Of a stretch of DNA of 64,000 nucleotides, positions 9,701-17,340 are shown piece by piece. The position numbers and the translations under genes are program-made. This DNA comes from an uncultured Selenomonadaceae bacterium (lineage in GTDB: Bacteria; Bacillota; Negativicutes; Selenomonadales; Selenomonadaceae), in contig CAJOFR010000008.1 of NCBI GenBank assembly GCA_905234195.1, positions 1 to 64,000 on the forward strand. The letters are read 5' to 3'. Position 1 is the stretch's first letter, and the number at the start of each line of letters is the position of its first letter. The notes below the pieces were generated by a model. The model ran no database searches, was not told where the DNA came from, and saw only the letters and a program-made list of their open reading frames with translations.

Positions 9701-9850
9701 GCTGACCATTTGTTCGATAACTTCTTGAATACTTTCAAAATTTGAGCAGGCTTGAATCGCCTCGTCAAGTGCTTCCGTTCCTTTTAAGGTTGTCGTATCT
9801 AGTGACGCCATGAATTTTTGTATGACGTCCTGTTGAGTGTATTCAGCCAT
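6737..9850 (-). CDS. Large RTX protein with an N-terminal HExxH zinc-peptidase domain
   Basis: This 1037-residue protein has no signal peptide. Residues ~100-340 form a metallopeptidase-like domain with HEFTH at 247-251 and a downstream IKEGVAELTHG; Glu270 or Glu274 is a candidate third zinc ligand, a gluzincin-like layout. From ~350 on the protein is RTX: GGDDTI, GGAGDDII, GGKGNDTI and GGRGNDTI. The RTX part alternates with a ~50-residue beta module (FGENDTLxIxSGS). Three similar blocks start near residues 600, 748 and 876, giving long DNA repeats. The last 60 residues lack repeats and may carry the type I secretion signal. A good ribosome site (AAAGGAG) precedes the ATG. It lies 47 bp behind the ABC gene, probably in one operon. 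It is most likely a secreted calcium-dependent protease; the substrate is unknown. Confidence 0.88.
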   Translation of the reverse strand: MAEYTQQDVIQKFMASLDTTTLKGTEALDEAIQACSNFESIQEVIEQMVSDCKNSASADDFLKNYCGIDLSNQDTGAISGLDAGGDTSKNAVDIVPESGELRTDFTDRYFVADGLTFQLVKYNSDYSWTDLEFDSLTTNQKFMWQSLYTWWASGALDLISLSYGDNFGFTENSSATTDVINIGFIENNAGTLAWTVSYYYVNDTTHQSTAWLGFGINMDYYSNVNTENKNGYDPTSGQTYLDRVLAHEFTHAVMSANINYFYALPSLIKEGVAELTHGIDDQRRSDIKTLAGNYSLLEQALSLSSGYKSVSGVHAPDYAGGYMLMRYLAKQSAGGEIGFSVENLDDNVTASGEGGDDTITNSGDNVTIVGGAGDDIIELDKNSKFVVLEYSEGDGNDTVYGYNPTDIVNLIGGSVTGSVVSGNDLTLQFGEGSIKFVDAPSVNVNGKIFNPSPKNGTSDADFIMNFDSNTTLTTYAGNDTISNSGAKVLVDGGAGDDVIFAYGGEQIIKHDEGDGNDIVYGISAKDTLKISGDSYFMATSDSDVIVTIGEESITLKNAADENFTIDFTEKVHGDYIKGTDSRNTLKSSSAGSTIDARGGNDRIINSGDNVTIIGGKGNDTINNSGSSIVYQYANGDGRDLIYGFGENDTLQITSGSIKSSTSSGSDVAFNIGSGAVTLKGLSIDVKYTIIDADGNEILFERPKIIQGTSKAETLTNNLGDGYFINALANNDKIYNYGNYSTIDAGLGNDRIINSGDSVTIIGGGGNDTITNSGNAVVYRYTNGNGKDVITGFGENDTLQIVSGSLKSSAVSGSDLVFNIGNGSINLKELSDDVEYTLVDSGGNKILFEKPKIIQGTSSANTLTNNSDDYQINALAGNDKITNSGDNVTIVGGRGNDTIKNSGDSVVYQYASGDGRDTIYGFGENDTLNITSGSVKNTLTRGDDLVVNIGSGSVVLKNYAGNTAEIFVGSTENISNPSKLVAAQEFFVDDNFITDDAQISDVTEISETNYSVGKIESNFSELEKFYQTVSAYYHQSKK
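6947..8053 (-). repeat. Internal tandem repeat modules in the RTX peptidase gene
   Basis: Three blocks beginning GND(R/K)I(I/T)NSGD start near residues 600, 748 and 876 of the protein, about 444 and 384 bp apart. Each holds calcium-binding nonapeptides and the VVYxYxxGxG(R/K)D...FGENDTL module. Similarity is visible at DNA level too, so copy number could vary by recombination and short-read assemblies may collapse here. Confidence 0.75.
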
Positions 9851-9897
9851 TTTTTATCACTCCTTTGACGAAAATTGACGAAAATTTTTGAGGAGGG

Positions 9898-11601
9898 TCA
9901 ATTTTTTATTTCGCGCACCAGCCAATCTCCGCGCCCATTCAAATTTAATTCGGTGTCGTGAATTTGAAAGAGCGTCGAACGATGACCGACGCTGATAATC
10001 GTCGTATTGGGTAGCTCGTCTTTTATCAGCTCGTACATTTCAATTTCGCGCGGCTCGTCCAGCGCGCTGGTCGCCTCGTCGAGGAAAATATAATCCGGCG
10101 CAGTCAACAGCACCCGCGCAAACGCAAGCCGCTGTTGTTCGCCAACCGATAAAATTCTGCTCCAATCGTCCACCGCGCCGAGTTTGTCCGTCAAATTTGG
10201 CAGGTCGACTTGTCGCAGAGTTTCTTTCAGTTTTTCGTCCGAAGGCGCATTTAATTCTGCGGCGGGGTAAATCAGCGCGCGCCGAAGTGTTCCCAGCGGC
10301 AGATAAGGTTTTTGCGGCAGGAACATCACGCGCGAATTTTCCGGCAGGGAAATTTTTCCCGAAGAGTACGCCCAAATCCCCGCCAAAGTTCTTAGCAGCG
10401 TCGACTTGCCGCAACCCGAAGCCCCCGTTACTAAAAGCGACTTGGAATTTTCCAGCGTCAAGGAAAGTTTTTTGAGGAGGTCTTTTCCATTCGGCAGGGC
10501 AATATCCAAATTTTCTATCGTCAATTTTTCTGCGGCATCTCTTTCAACGCGGCTCTTTACATTCTGAACTTGTTCGACGTGTTCCGTAAATCCGGCAAGA
10601 CGATTTATCACCGCCGCAAGACTTGCTATCGTCGAATAAGAATCCACAAAATAACTCAACGCATCCTGCACGCGACCGAACGCCGACGTTGTCTGCATGA
10701 GCCCGCCGAGCTGCATTTCGTTTTTAAAATAACGAGGCGCGGCAAGAACCAGCGGGACAATTACCGCCAGCTGCGCGTAGCCGTTCACGTAAAAATTCAA
10801 GTGCTTGGTTTTCGTCATGAGCTTGCGGAAATTATCAATGACGCTTTTAAATCTGTCGATAAAATTTTCAGACTCCGACGCCTCCCCGCGATAAAAAGCA
10901 ATGCTCTCCGAATTTTCGCGGACGCGCATCATGCTGAAACGAAAATCCGCCTCGTAACGTTGTTGGTCAAATTCCAGCCCGATTAATTTTCTGCCGACTT
11001 TGTGGACGAGCCACGTGCCCAGCCCCGAATAAATCAGCGAAAACCAAAACATGTAGCCGTAAATCACAATTTCGGTGCCGCCTAAATTTAAAGTGAACGA
11101 GCCCGATAATTCCCACAGCACGAAACTAAACGCGACGAGTGTCACGACTTGTTTTAGGAAACCGACAATTAACTGAAGTGTCAAGCCGACGAATGACGCA
11201 ATGTCTTCTGAAATACGCTGGTCCGGGTTGTCCGTCGAGTTTTGCAAATGATAATAAGTTTGTCCGCGCATCCACGAGTTCAAATATTGTTGCGTCATCC
11301 ACGTGCGCCATTTTATTTGCAGGAGCTGACGCAGGTACACCGCGTAAACCGCAATGAATATGTAACAGAAAGCCAGCCCCGTAAATTTTCCGATTAGCGG
11401 CCAAAACAAATCTTCCTGATAATTTTGCAAGGAGTTATAAAATTCATTGTACCACTGATTAATTTGCACGAGAAACCACACAGTCGCGAAGTTCAACCCG
11501 ATAACGACTGCCAGCAACCCGCGCGCCTTCCATTTTTCTTCCGAAGACCAATAGCCTTTAAACAGCGTCCAGAATCCCCGAAATAAATTTCTTTTTCCCA
11601 A
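9898..11601 (-). CDS. SbmA/YddA-like ABC transporter, fused permease and ATPase
   Basis: This 567-residue half-transporter has an N-terminal membrane domain of the ABC_membrane_2 type (about six helices, WxxEEKWKA and SWMRGQTYY landmarks). A C-terminal nucleotide-binding domain has Walker A GASGCGKST (~393), signature LSVGEQQRLAFARVLL (~483) and Walker B DYIFLDEATSALD (~500). Relatives are annotated as vitamin B12/peptide transporters or YddA; the cargo is unknown. It is not the PCAT/HlyB type normally used for RTX export. A TTG at 11601 is the only plausible start; the nearby ATG is out of frame. It sits between the DUF4127 gene and the RTX peptidase gene with gaps of 23 and 47 bp, suggesting co-transcription. 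Confidence 0.9.
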   Translation of the reverse strand: MGKRNLFRGFWTLFKGYWSSEEKWKARGLLAVVIGLNFATVWFLVQINQWYNEFYNSLQNYQEDLFWPLIGKFTGLAFCYIFIAVYAVYLRQLLQIKWRTWMTQQYLNSWMRGQTYYHLQNSTDNPDQRISEDIASFVGLTLQLIVGFLKQVVTLVAFSFVLWELSGSFTLNLGGTEIVIYGYMFWFSLIYSGLGTWLVHKVGRKLIGLEFDQQRYEADFRFSMMRVRENSESIAFYRGEASESENFIDRFKSVIDNFRKLMTKTKHLNFYVNGYAQLAVIVPLVLAAPRYFKNEMQLGGLMQTTSAFGRVQDALSYFVDSYSTIASLAAVINRLAGFTEHVEQVQNVKSRVERDAAEKLTIENLDIALPNGKDLLKKLSLTLENSKSLLVTGASGCGKSTLLRTLAGIWAYSSGKISLPENSRVMFLPQKPYLPLGTLRRALIYPAAELNAPSDEKLKETLRQVDLPNLTDKLGAVDDWSRILSVGEQQRLAFARVLLTAPDYIFLDEATSALDEPREIEMYELIKDELPNTTIISVGHRSTLFQIHDTELNLNGRGDWLVREIKN

Positions 11602-11624
11602 GAAAGAGACATCTCCCCTGCCTT

Positions 11625-13241
11625 CTATTTGTTAAAGATAACTTCGCATTCAAACATTCTGTTCCACGGATTTTTCACTTTGAAACCGCGCAGATATTTA
11701 AACGACGGCAAATTTTTTTCGGCAAACTCATTCATCAAACGGGTGCTTTCATTTTCGGCGAAGGCACGTTGCTCGGAATTTTTAAAGTCGTAGTAGCAAG
11801 ACGGGTCGTTAAATTTTTCTACGAGTTCGTTGCCGACAATCGTGCGGACATTCGCCTGATAAGCCCAGTCGTCGAGATAACGGACGGACAAAAGTTTATT
11901 TTTCGCCTCCTCCTTCATATGGCGGGAAAGAATACCCGTAGCGAGAGCAAAGCCCGTCGAATTGGTTGCCGTGTTCCAGCCGGAATAACTCTGCAGTTTG
12001 TAAAGCAAATCTTTTTCCTGCAGAAGTTTCATGAGCGAATTATCGGAGCCGTTGGTGAAAGTAATATCCGCCACCCCGACGCGATAACCTTCCTTTATAT
12101 TTTTATCGACGAGTTCCGCAAAATGTTTAGTACCTTTTCGCGGTTGAGAGTCCGGAACAATATTTTTTCCATTCGGATAGTTGTTGTGCCCCCAAAAACT
12201 TTCGCCGTTCGGATCCGTGTGGACGAGCAAGACAAAATCTGCGCGCTTGGGCGAAGGAATAATCATGCCGCCCGTGATTCTTACGGCGTCCCTAATCGAA
12301 TTGCCTATGTGTTCGTCGGAAAAAGGCGGAACTGTGTCCGCGCCCGTGCCTTCGTTGTATTGGACATTCACGAAGGGAATATCTCCGCTCAACTCATTTA
12401 CCGCGCGCGTGAACAGCAACAAATTAAATTCGTCGATACCGGCAAGCGATTGCACTTTGACTTTTGAAAAATCGCTCCGGTCAATGTATTTAAGGAGCTT
12501 GCGATTTTCCCTGTGCGTCTGACTAAGCGGCGCATTGTCGTCGCGCCCGATAACCAGGTAGTCAATAATTCCGTCGCGGGCAAAATCTACAAGCCTTGTT
12601 GTCATGGAAAAATTTTTGTCGCGGCGTGAAAACCAGTCGTTCAAAATTTCTTCGGGAATATTTTTTTCGTAGTAGTCCAGCTGATAAAGTTCGTCGTCGT
12701 TGAGAGTATCAATCTCCTGCTTATCCAAAAGCAACGTGTACGTGAAAATATCCGCACCGTATTTCGCGTAGTACTCCGGCTCTTCAATATCGCCGACAGT
12801 TCCATGAATAGGCGTGCGCATCAGCGAACCGAAGATATAAATTTTCATGTCCGGATTATTTTCGCGCAGATTTTTAAAACGTTCGACGCGAGAATCCAAA
12901 ACCTCTTGAGAAAATTCATGCTTGCGCGAGGGAATCAATCCGCCGTACAGCATGGAATCCGAAGCAATGACCGCCGCTTTAGCCGAAGACGCATTTTTTT
13001 CGAGCCACGCCCAAAGTTTTTCGGGGTGCTCTTGAGAATTTTCGACGCCCAACAATTCTTTAGGCGGCAAAATAATTTCGTAGTCGAGTTGCCCGACAAT
13101 TTCTGCGGTCTGTTTAAAAGAAACAGGTCTATCGTCGTGCGGCACGAAGATAATTTTTTCAGCGGCGGCAGCGACCGGTTTTGCAAAGTCTAATAAAAAA
13201 ATCAGCGTCATTAAAATTGACAGCAGAAAAATTTTTTGCAA
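11625..13241 (-). CDS. DUF4127 family secreted protein
   Basis: The mature part begins with FVPHDDRPV and then LPPKELLG, the conserved opening of DUF4127 proteins, whose function is unknown. I moved the start from the ORF-track ATG at 13298 to a TTG at 13241, for two reasons: it is preceded by GGGAG at a spacing of 9 nt, and the 13298 codon lies inside the proposed -35 box. With this start the protein (538 residues) opens with a clear signal peptide (hydrophobic run ending at AKPVAAAA), so it is probably exported to the envelope. It is the first gene of a probable operon with the ABC protein and the RTX peptidase. Confidence 0.82.
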   Translation of the reverse strand: MQKIFLLSILMTLIFLLDFAKPVAAAAEKIIFVPHDDRPVSFKQTAEIVGQLDYEIILPPKELLGVENSQEHPEKLWAWLEKNASSAKAAVIASDSMLYGGLIPSRKHEFSQEVLDSRVERFKNLRENNPDMKIYIFGSLMRTPIHGTVGDIEEPEYYAKYGADIFTYTLLLDKQEIDTLNDDELYQLDYYEKNIPEEILNDWFSRRDKNFSMTTRLVDFARDGIIDYLVIGRDDNAPLSQTHRENRKLLKYIDRSDFSKVKVQSLAGIDEFNLLLFTRAVNELSGDIPFVNVQYNEGTGADTVPPFSDEHIGNSIRDAVRITGGMIIPSPKRADFVLLVHTDPNGESFWGHNNYPNGKNIVPDSQPRKGTKHFAELVDKNIKEGYRVGVADITFTNGSDNSLMKLLQEKDLLYKLQSYSGWNTATNSTGFALATGILSRHMKEEAKNKLLSVRYLDDWAYQANVRTIVGNELVEKFNDPSCYYDFKNSEQRAFAENESTRLMNEFAEKNLPSFKYLRGFKVKNPWNRMFECEVIFNK

Positions 13242-13269
13242 AGCAAACAGCTCCCAAATTTTTTCTAGG

Positions 13270-13298
13270 ATAATAACACACTTCAAATATTTGCGCAA
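13270..13298 (-). promoter_or_regulatory. Promoter of the DUF4127-ABC-RTX peptidase operon
   Basis: On the minus strand TTGCGC (-35) and TATTAT (-10) are 17 nt apart, ending about 29 nt upstream of the proposed TTG start. No comparable promoter was found in the two short gaps further down the operon. Confidence 0.55.
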
Positions 13299-13334
13299 AC
13301 TTTATTAAAAAAATTTTTCATGAAAAATTTTTTG

Positions 13335-13364
13335 CGAAAAAAAATAGGTCGTCAAAACGACCTT
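13335..13364 (-). terminator. Rho-independent terminator downstream of ubiX
   Basis: On the minus strand the arms AGGTCG and CGACCT enclose TTTTGA and are followed by ATTTTTTTT. It lies after the heptad-repeat region that begins at the ubiX stop. Confidence 0.75.
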
Positions 13365-13373
13365 TCCAGCGTC

Positions 13374-13442
13374 AAGGGATAAGAGATAAGGGATAAGATT
13401 TTTTCTCTTAAAACTTTCCCCTTATCACTTACCCCTTACCAC
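13374..13442. repeat. Degenerate 7-bp tandem repeats behind ubiX
   Basis: Read on the minus strand from the ubiX stop, the sequence runs in 7-nt steps (GTGGTAA, GGGGTAA, GTGATAA, GGGGAAA). The opposite arm carries CTTATCCC-type units, so the region can fold back on itself. Similar heptads occur at several other gene ends in this window. Confidence 0.5.
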
Positions 13443-14015
13443 TTAAATGTTGTTCATTTTTCTGCCTTGCCATTCTTTCAATTCGGCGGGCAAATCAAAT
13501 TGCATTAAAATCTTGTTGATAAGATGGTTAATGTGCGATTCAATTGACATATCCGTGTTGTAGAAAGTCATGACCGGCGGCATGATAATCACTCCCAAAT
13601 CGGCAAGCTCCTTCATGTTTCTGAGGTGAACTTTGCTGAAAGGCATTTCACGCGGCACCAATACTAACTTTCGGTGTTCTTTAATGCAAACGTCCGCTGC
13701 GCGCAGTAGTAAATTGTCACTGTAACCATGAATAATTCCCGCAACAGTTTTCATCGTGCAGGGAACTATCACCATTCCTTCGACGATAAAACTTCCACTT
13801 GCTATCGACGCGTCCATTTCGTGCACATTGTAGACGACATCGGCAAGCCGGCTGATGCTGTAGACATCAAAATTAGTTTCGTCGCGAATTGCCAGTGAGC
13901 CTCCGTCGGTGATAATTAGGTGAGTCTCAACATCGTCAAATTTTTTTAGCCGCTGTAGAAGCTCCACCGCTATGACAATTCCGCTCGCGCCTGTTATTCC
14001 GATAATCAGCCGCAT
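13443..14015 (-). CDS. ubiX: UbiX-family flavin prenyltransferase
   Basis: This 190-residue protein belongs to the UbiX/Pad1 family, which attaches a dimethylallyl group to reduced FMN to make the prenyl-FMN cofactor of UbiD decarboxylases. The N-terminal MRLIIGITGASGI is the FMN-binding signature; VPCTMKTVAGI and the C-terminal LVPREMPFSKVHLRNM are also family landmarks. I chose the ATG at 14015, preceded by GGGGG at 8 nt, over the GTG at 14024, which overlaps that site. No ubiD-like gene is in the window. It lies 66 bp behind the CBS-ACT gene on the same strand. Confidence 0.92.
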   Translation of the reverse strand: MRLIIGITGASGIVIAVELLQRLKKFDDVETHLIITDGGSLAIRDETNFDVYSISRLADVVYNVHEMDASIASGSFIVEGMVIVPCTMKTVAGIIHGYSDNLLLRAADVCIKEHRKLVLVPREMPFSKVHLRNMKELADLGVIIMPPVMTFYNTDMSIESHINHLINKILMQFDLPAELKEWQGRKMNNI

Positions 14016-14081
14016 AAAAATCACCCCCGATTTATTTTTGCTAAGACCGCCTTCAACCTCCTATTGGCCTCCTGACAAAAT

Positions 14082-14735
14082 TTAACCGATCCTAACTGTG
14101 TGAATAATTTTGAAGCCGCGCCCTTCGAGTTGCGATTTAATCTCGTCGAATTTATTCGCAATGTCTTCAAAACGGATAACCAAACTGTAAGTCTTTTCGC
14201 TTTGCTTGCAAGTAATTAAGCTGTCCAGATTTATTCCGTTGTCCCTGAAAACTTTTGCAACCTCCGCGATAACTCCGACCTTGTTATCCACTTCAACAGT
14301 CATGCGAATTTTTCCGCCGCTCGGCAAACCCATGACCTCTATGAAAGTTTTTAAAATATCCGTCGCCGTGATAATCCCAACGACAGTCCCGACTTGAGAC
14401 ACGACCGGCAACCCGCCGACTTTGTTCTGATACATAATCAACGCCGCCTCTTCAATCGTCGCGTCTTCGTTCACGGTGATAACCTTCCTCTGCATTATAT
14501 CACGAACGCTGAGTTTGTCGAGAAGTGAGCGAATTTCAAATTTAGAAAGCGACGTCGCCGGCGAAGGAGCCACGCGCATAACATCTCTGTCGCTCAAATA
14601 TCCGACAAGTTTCCCGCCGTCAACGATAATCATTCTGTGGAATTTATGTTTCTTCATCATTCTGTCGACTTCCCCAATGGTCGCGTCGCTCGTCATGGTA
14701 ACAGGGTGCTTTGTCATTCTTTCAGCTACAAACAA
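14082..14735 (-). CDS. CBS-pair plus ACT domain protein (AcuB-like)
   Basis: The 217-residue protein has two CBS motifs: residues ~5-60 with MTKHPVTM and YLSDRDVM, and ~75-130 with MQRKVITV and GIITATDILK. An ACT-type domain follows (~140-215, with VEVDNKVGVIAEVAKVFRDNGI). CBS pairs bind adenine nucleotides and ACT domains bind amino acids, so it is probably a cytosolic ligand-sensing regulator; AcuB is the closest named relative. The ORF-track start abuts its Shine-Dalgarno. I prefer the TTG at 14735, 9 nt after GGGAGG, which gives the family-typical opening MFVAERMTKHPV. The target is unknown. Confidence 0.87.
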   Translation of the reverse strand: MFVAERMTKHPVTMTSDATIGEVDRMMKKHKFHRMIIVDGGKLVGYLSDRDVMRVAPSPATSLSKFEIRSLLDKLSVRDIMQRKVITVNEDATIEEAALIMYQNKVGGLPVVSQVGTVVGIITATDILKTFIEVMGLPSGGKIRMTVEVDNKVGVIAEVAKVFRDNGINLDSLITCKQSEKTYSLVIRFEDIANKFDEIKSQLEGRGFKIIHTVRIG

Positions 14736-14784
14736 ACTTTCCAACCTCCCTTCAAAAAAAATTCTCCCGCCATTTTATAAGCTA

Positions 14785-14813
14785 ATTTTAACTTTTTATT
14801 CCGCTATTGTCAC
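14785..14813 (-). promoter_or_regulatory. Promoter of the CBS-ACT gene
   Basis: On the minus strand GTGACA and TAAAAT are 17 nt apart, about 50 nt upstream of the TTG start. It probably also serves ubiX. Confidence 0.6.
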
Positions 14814-14844
14814 GCTTTATTTTTCATTTCCCCAAAAAAATTTT

Positions 14845-15939
14845 TCAAACGTCGCTCTTAGTCCGGTTGCAGTCCGCACAAAGAATCTGACAATTTTCCG
14901 CAACAGTCCGCCCGCCCCTGCTCCAGGGTTTAATGTGATCCGCTTGCATGTCCTTCAGCTCAAAATGACGCCCGCACTTCGCGCAAGTCTTCCCCTGCCG
15001 ATTGTACACCGCCTCCCTTATTTTACCACTAAACTGACGAATACTCAAATGCTGCTCCTTCCCGTCAAACAAGTATTCGTAAATCCCCCGCGTGTTCGTA
15101 ATATCTTCGTCGTCAATCAAATCTTGAATGCGCTTTTCCATTTCGTCGGCGTCGTAATTAATTCCCTCGTACTTGTTATAAAAAATCCCCCACTCCTGAC
15201 CTTTCATGGAAGGACGATAAACTTTAAACGTAACCTTCACCCACTCCATGACGTGACTAAAATATAACCACAGCTCATTACAATTTGTTTCGTGCTGGTG
15301 TTCCGCCATGTACTGTTCAATTTTTTTGCCTTGCTTGTCGCAAATCCAACGCAACGCCGCCTCCAAAAAATCCTGCCTGTTCGCCGAGCCCTTCAAATAT
15401 TTTTTGTAGTCCTTCACAATGACTTCGCCATTATTTTTGCTGAAACATTTCTTCGCCGCGTTTAACCACGTGCCCGGCAATATCGCGTTGCGCAACTCCT
15501 GCGCGTTCAGCTCCGTGCCCGGCGTATTCAAAACTTTAAACCACTCCAAAGTTTCCTTGTCCGTGCCTTCGCAAACACAAACCCACAATTTATAATCCAG
15601 TATCTGATTTTTATCCCCCTCCGTCAAATTTCTGAAGCTGAAATAGTCAATCGAATATTCGTTGTTGACGTATTGGCAAATGCTTATCGTGCGCTGCTGC
15701 CCGTCCAAAAGTTCAAACGTCCCGTCATTTTTTCTAATCCAGTACATCGCCCCCAGCGGCAAACTTTTTTGCACGCTCTGTATGACCGCCTCGCGTCTCT
15801 TGCCGCTGTAAATAAATTCGCGCTGATACGGCGGACGAATGTTCAGCTTGCCGCCATATCCAAAGCAACCTTCCTCCGCGCTGTCGATATACCCTTCAAC
15901 TACCTCGCGAACTGAAATTTCTTTGAGTTCATACTTCAT
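14845..15939 (-). CDS. DUF262 plus HNH nuclease domain protein (GmrSD-like)
   Basis: The 364-residue protein has an N-terminal DUF262 (ParB/Srx-like) domain with RPPYQR (35-40) and the diagnostic DGQQR (79-83), linked in GmrSD, BrxU and SspE to NTP hydrolysis and DNA sensing. The C-terminus is an HNH nuclease: a CxxC knuckle at ~319-322, DHIKPWSRGG at ~334-343 and a second CADC knuckle at ~354-357. The catalytic His and both knuckles are intact. Its ATG overlaps the stop of the nucleotidyltransferase gene by 4 nt (ATGA), so the two are translationally coupled. In a methyltransferase operon it is the likely restriction or effector component. Confidence 0.9.
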   Translation of the reverse strand: MKYELKEISVREVVEGYIDSAEEGCFGYGGKLNIRPPYQREFIYSGKRREAVIQSVQKSLPLGAMYWIRKNDGTFELLDGQQRTISICQYVNNEYSIDYFSFRNLTEGDKNQILDYKLWVCVCEGTDKETLEWFKVLNTPGTELNAQELRNAILPGTWLNAAKKCFSKNNGEVIVKDYKKYLKGSANRQDFLEAALRWICDKQGKKIEQYMAEHQHETNCNELWLYFSHVMEWVKVTFKVYRPSMKGQEWGIFYNKYEGINYDADEMEKRIQDLIDDEDITNTRGIYEYLFDGKEQHLSIRQFSGKIREAVYNRQGKTCAKCGRHFELKDMQADHIKPWSRGGRTVAENCQILCADCNRTKSDV

Positions 15940-16238
15940 TTGCTTTCCCCTCTTTCCGCATAAATCAACACCTCATCGCTTTTAATTTCCGCCAAAAATT
16001 TTTTATCTGAACTGCTCCCCGTTACAACATCAACGTGGCAATCTAATTTTTCTTCTAAATCCAAAATAAATGAAAAATATTGTAGCCCGCGCAAATTTCC
16101 GCGCTCAATCAAAAAATCAACGTCGCTTTCTTCGTCAGCTTCGCCGCGAGCGTACGAACCAAACAGCGAAATTTTTTTCACGCCGTATTTTTTTGCGATA
16201 GGCAAAACTTTTTCGCGTATCTGCTCAATCGTGTACAT
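15936..16238 (-). CDS. MNT-type minimal nucleotidyltransferase
   Basis: The 100-residue protein is a minimal pol-beta superfamily nucleotidyltransferase. The G-S loop and catalytic aspartates are intact in LFGSYARGEADEESDVDF (~25-42), with a further Asp-containing strand at HVDVV (~73). Such domains often act as antitoxins that AMPylate a HEPN toxin, but no HEPN partner is visible; the neighbours are a methyltransferase (14-bp overlap upstream) and a DUF262-HNH nuclease (4-bp overlap downstream). By analogy it might modify or restrain the nuclease; that is inference. Confidence 0.88.
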   Translation of the reverse strand: MYTIEQIREKVLPIAKKYGVKKISLFGSYARGEADEESDVDFLIERGNLRGLQYFSFILDLEEKLDCHVDVVTGSSSDKKFLAEIKSDEVLIYAERGESK

Positions 16239-17274
16239 CTTCTTGCCTCCGCCGAATTAAAAGCCGCTTAAAAATATTTTTGCCGTTAATCTGCGGCGCA
16301 AATAAATCGTATTTGCTGTCTTTCCCGTGATTAGCACAGCCGACAATTTCAAACTGATTCGGATTATATTTATCGAGGAAAGTAATCGGCACGCCCATGA
16401 CGCCAAAATAATCGCAGGGTATTTCCGCAGTCTTTGAAACTTCTATCGCGTCGTAGTTGTCATATTTCGGATATTTTTCCGGAGAATAATTGAACACCAA
16501 AAATATTTCTTCCTGCAATTTTTTCAGCGGGATATTCGTAAACCACGTGACGTTTCTAAATTTCACGAGTCCTTTTTCTGAATCGTAAACACCTTCCGCA
16601 AAAATTTTGTAATTACCCTTCGGCAAACTGAAATACGCATTTCCGTGAGCAAAACCGTAACCAAGCCACAATTTATTTTTCATAATCAACGGAAAAATTT
16701 CTTTGTAAGTTATCGCGTTAAAAGGAGCGACGATAACAAATTTTTTATCGTACTTCATCAGCTGGGCGACGTATTCGCGAAACAAACTGAAGGGCGGGTT
16801 CGTCACGACGACATCTGCCTCTTTCAAAATCTCGATACATTCCGCCGAACGAAAATCCCCGTTGCCTTTCAGCGGCGTGATAATTTCGGGATGCCCTTCG
16901 ATAAATTGCTTGACATCGAGTAAATCTTCGCGCCCGTCGCCATTCCAATCCTTCAGCTCGGAAATTTCAACCTTGTAAGCAATTTCGTTTCGCGGACGCG
17001 AATAAAATTCCTCCATGCCCGGCAAAACAAGTTCGTTGCCGGAAATCGGGGAGCCGGAATAACAAGTGGCGATTAATTTTTTCAGCTCAAGCGCGTTAAA
17101 ATTCATGGCGAAATACTTAAAAAAATCGCTCTCGTAAGGATCGTCGCAGTTGCAGAGAATAATTTTGCCGCGAAAAAATTTTCGATAATCTTCGTGACGC
17201 AGTTCGCGCTCAATGGTGTAGAACTCGTCCTTCTTCGCGCGCGCCGCCGAATTTAAATTTCTATTGCCCGCCAA
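16225..17274 (-). CDS. EcoRI-family adenine-specific DNA methyltransferase
   Basis: The protein (349 residues) shows the hallmarks of the EcoRI methylase family: an N-terminal AGNRNLNSAARAKKDEFYT stretch, the ILCNCDDPYESDFFKYF block and the catalytic NPPFSLF motif IV (~160), indicating N6-adenine methylation. I prefer the TTG at 17274, which follows GGTGA and gives the usual M-A-G-N opening, over the GTG at 17283. No EcoRI-like endonuclease is encoded nearby. The operon continues with a nucleotidyltransferase and a DUF262-HNH nuclease through overlapping frames, so the three probably act together. The recognition site cannot be read from the sequence. Confidence 0.9.
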   Translation of the reverse strand: MAGNRNLNSAARAKKDEFYTIERELRHEDYRKFFRGKIILCNCDDPYESDFFKYFAMNFNALELKKLIATCYSGSPISGNELVLPGMEEFYSRPRNEIAYKVEISELKDWNGDGREDLLDVKQFIEGHPEIITPLKGNGDFRSAECIEILKEADVVVTNPPFSLFREYVAQLMKYDKKFVIVAPFNAITYKEIFPLIMKNKLWLGYGFAHGNAYFSLPKGNYKIFAEGVYDSEKGLVKFRNVTWFTNIPLKKLQEEIFLVFNYSPEKYPKYDNYDAIEVSKTAEIPCDYFGVMGVPITFLDKYNPNQFEIVGCANHGKDSKYDLFAPQINGKNIFKRLLIRRRQEDVHD

Positions 17275-17301
17275 AAAAATCACCGTCCAAAAATTTTTTT
17301 C

Positions 17302-17330
17302 AGTTTACCAAAGCCGAAAAATTTTGTAAA
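17302..17330 (-). promoter_or_regulatory. Promoter of the methyltransferase-nuclease operon
   Basis: On the minus strand TTTACA and TAAACT are 17 nt apart, ~28 nt before the TTG start. The same hexamer pair and spacing form the prfA promoter candidate. It stands back to back with the pcrA promoter. Confidence 0.6.
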
Positions 17331-17340
17331 GGTACAAAGG

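Noticed and set aside
14016-14081. 11-codon leader peptide (TTG start) upstream of ubiX
   Set aside because: The ribosome site directly abuts the TTG and nothing in the peptide suggests attenuation.
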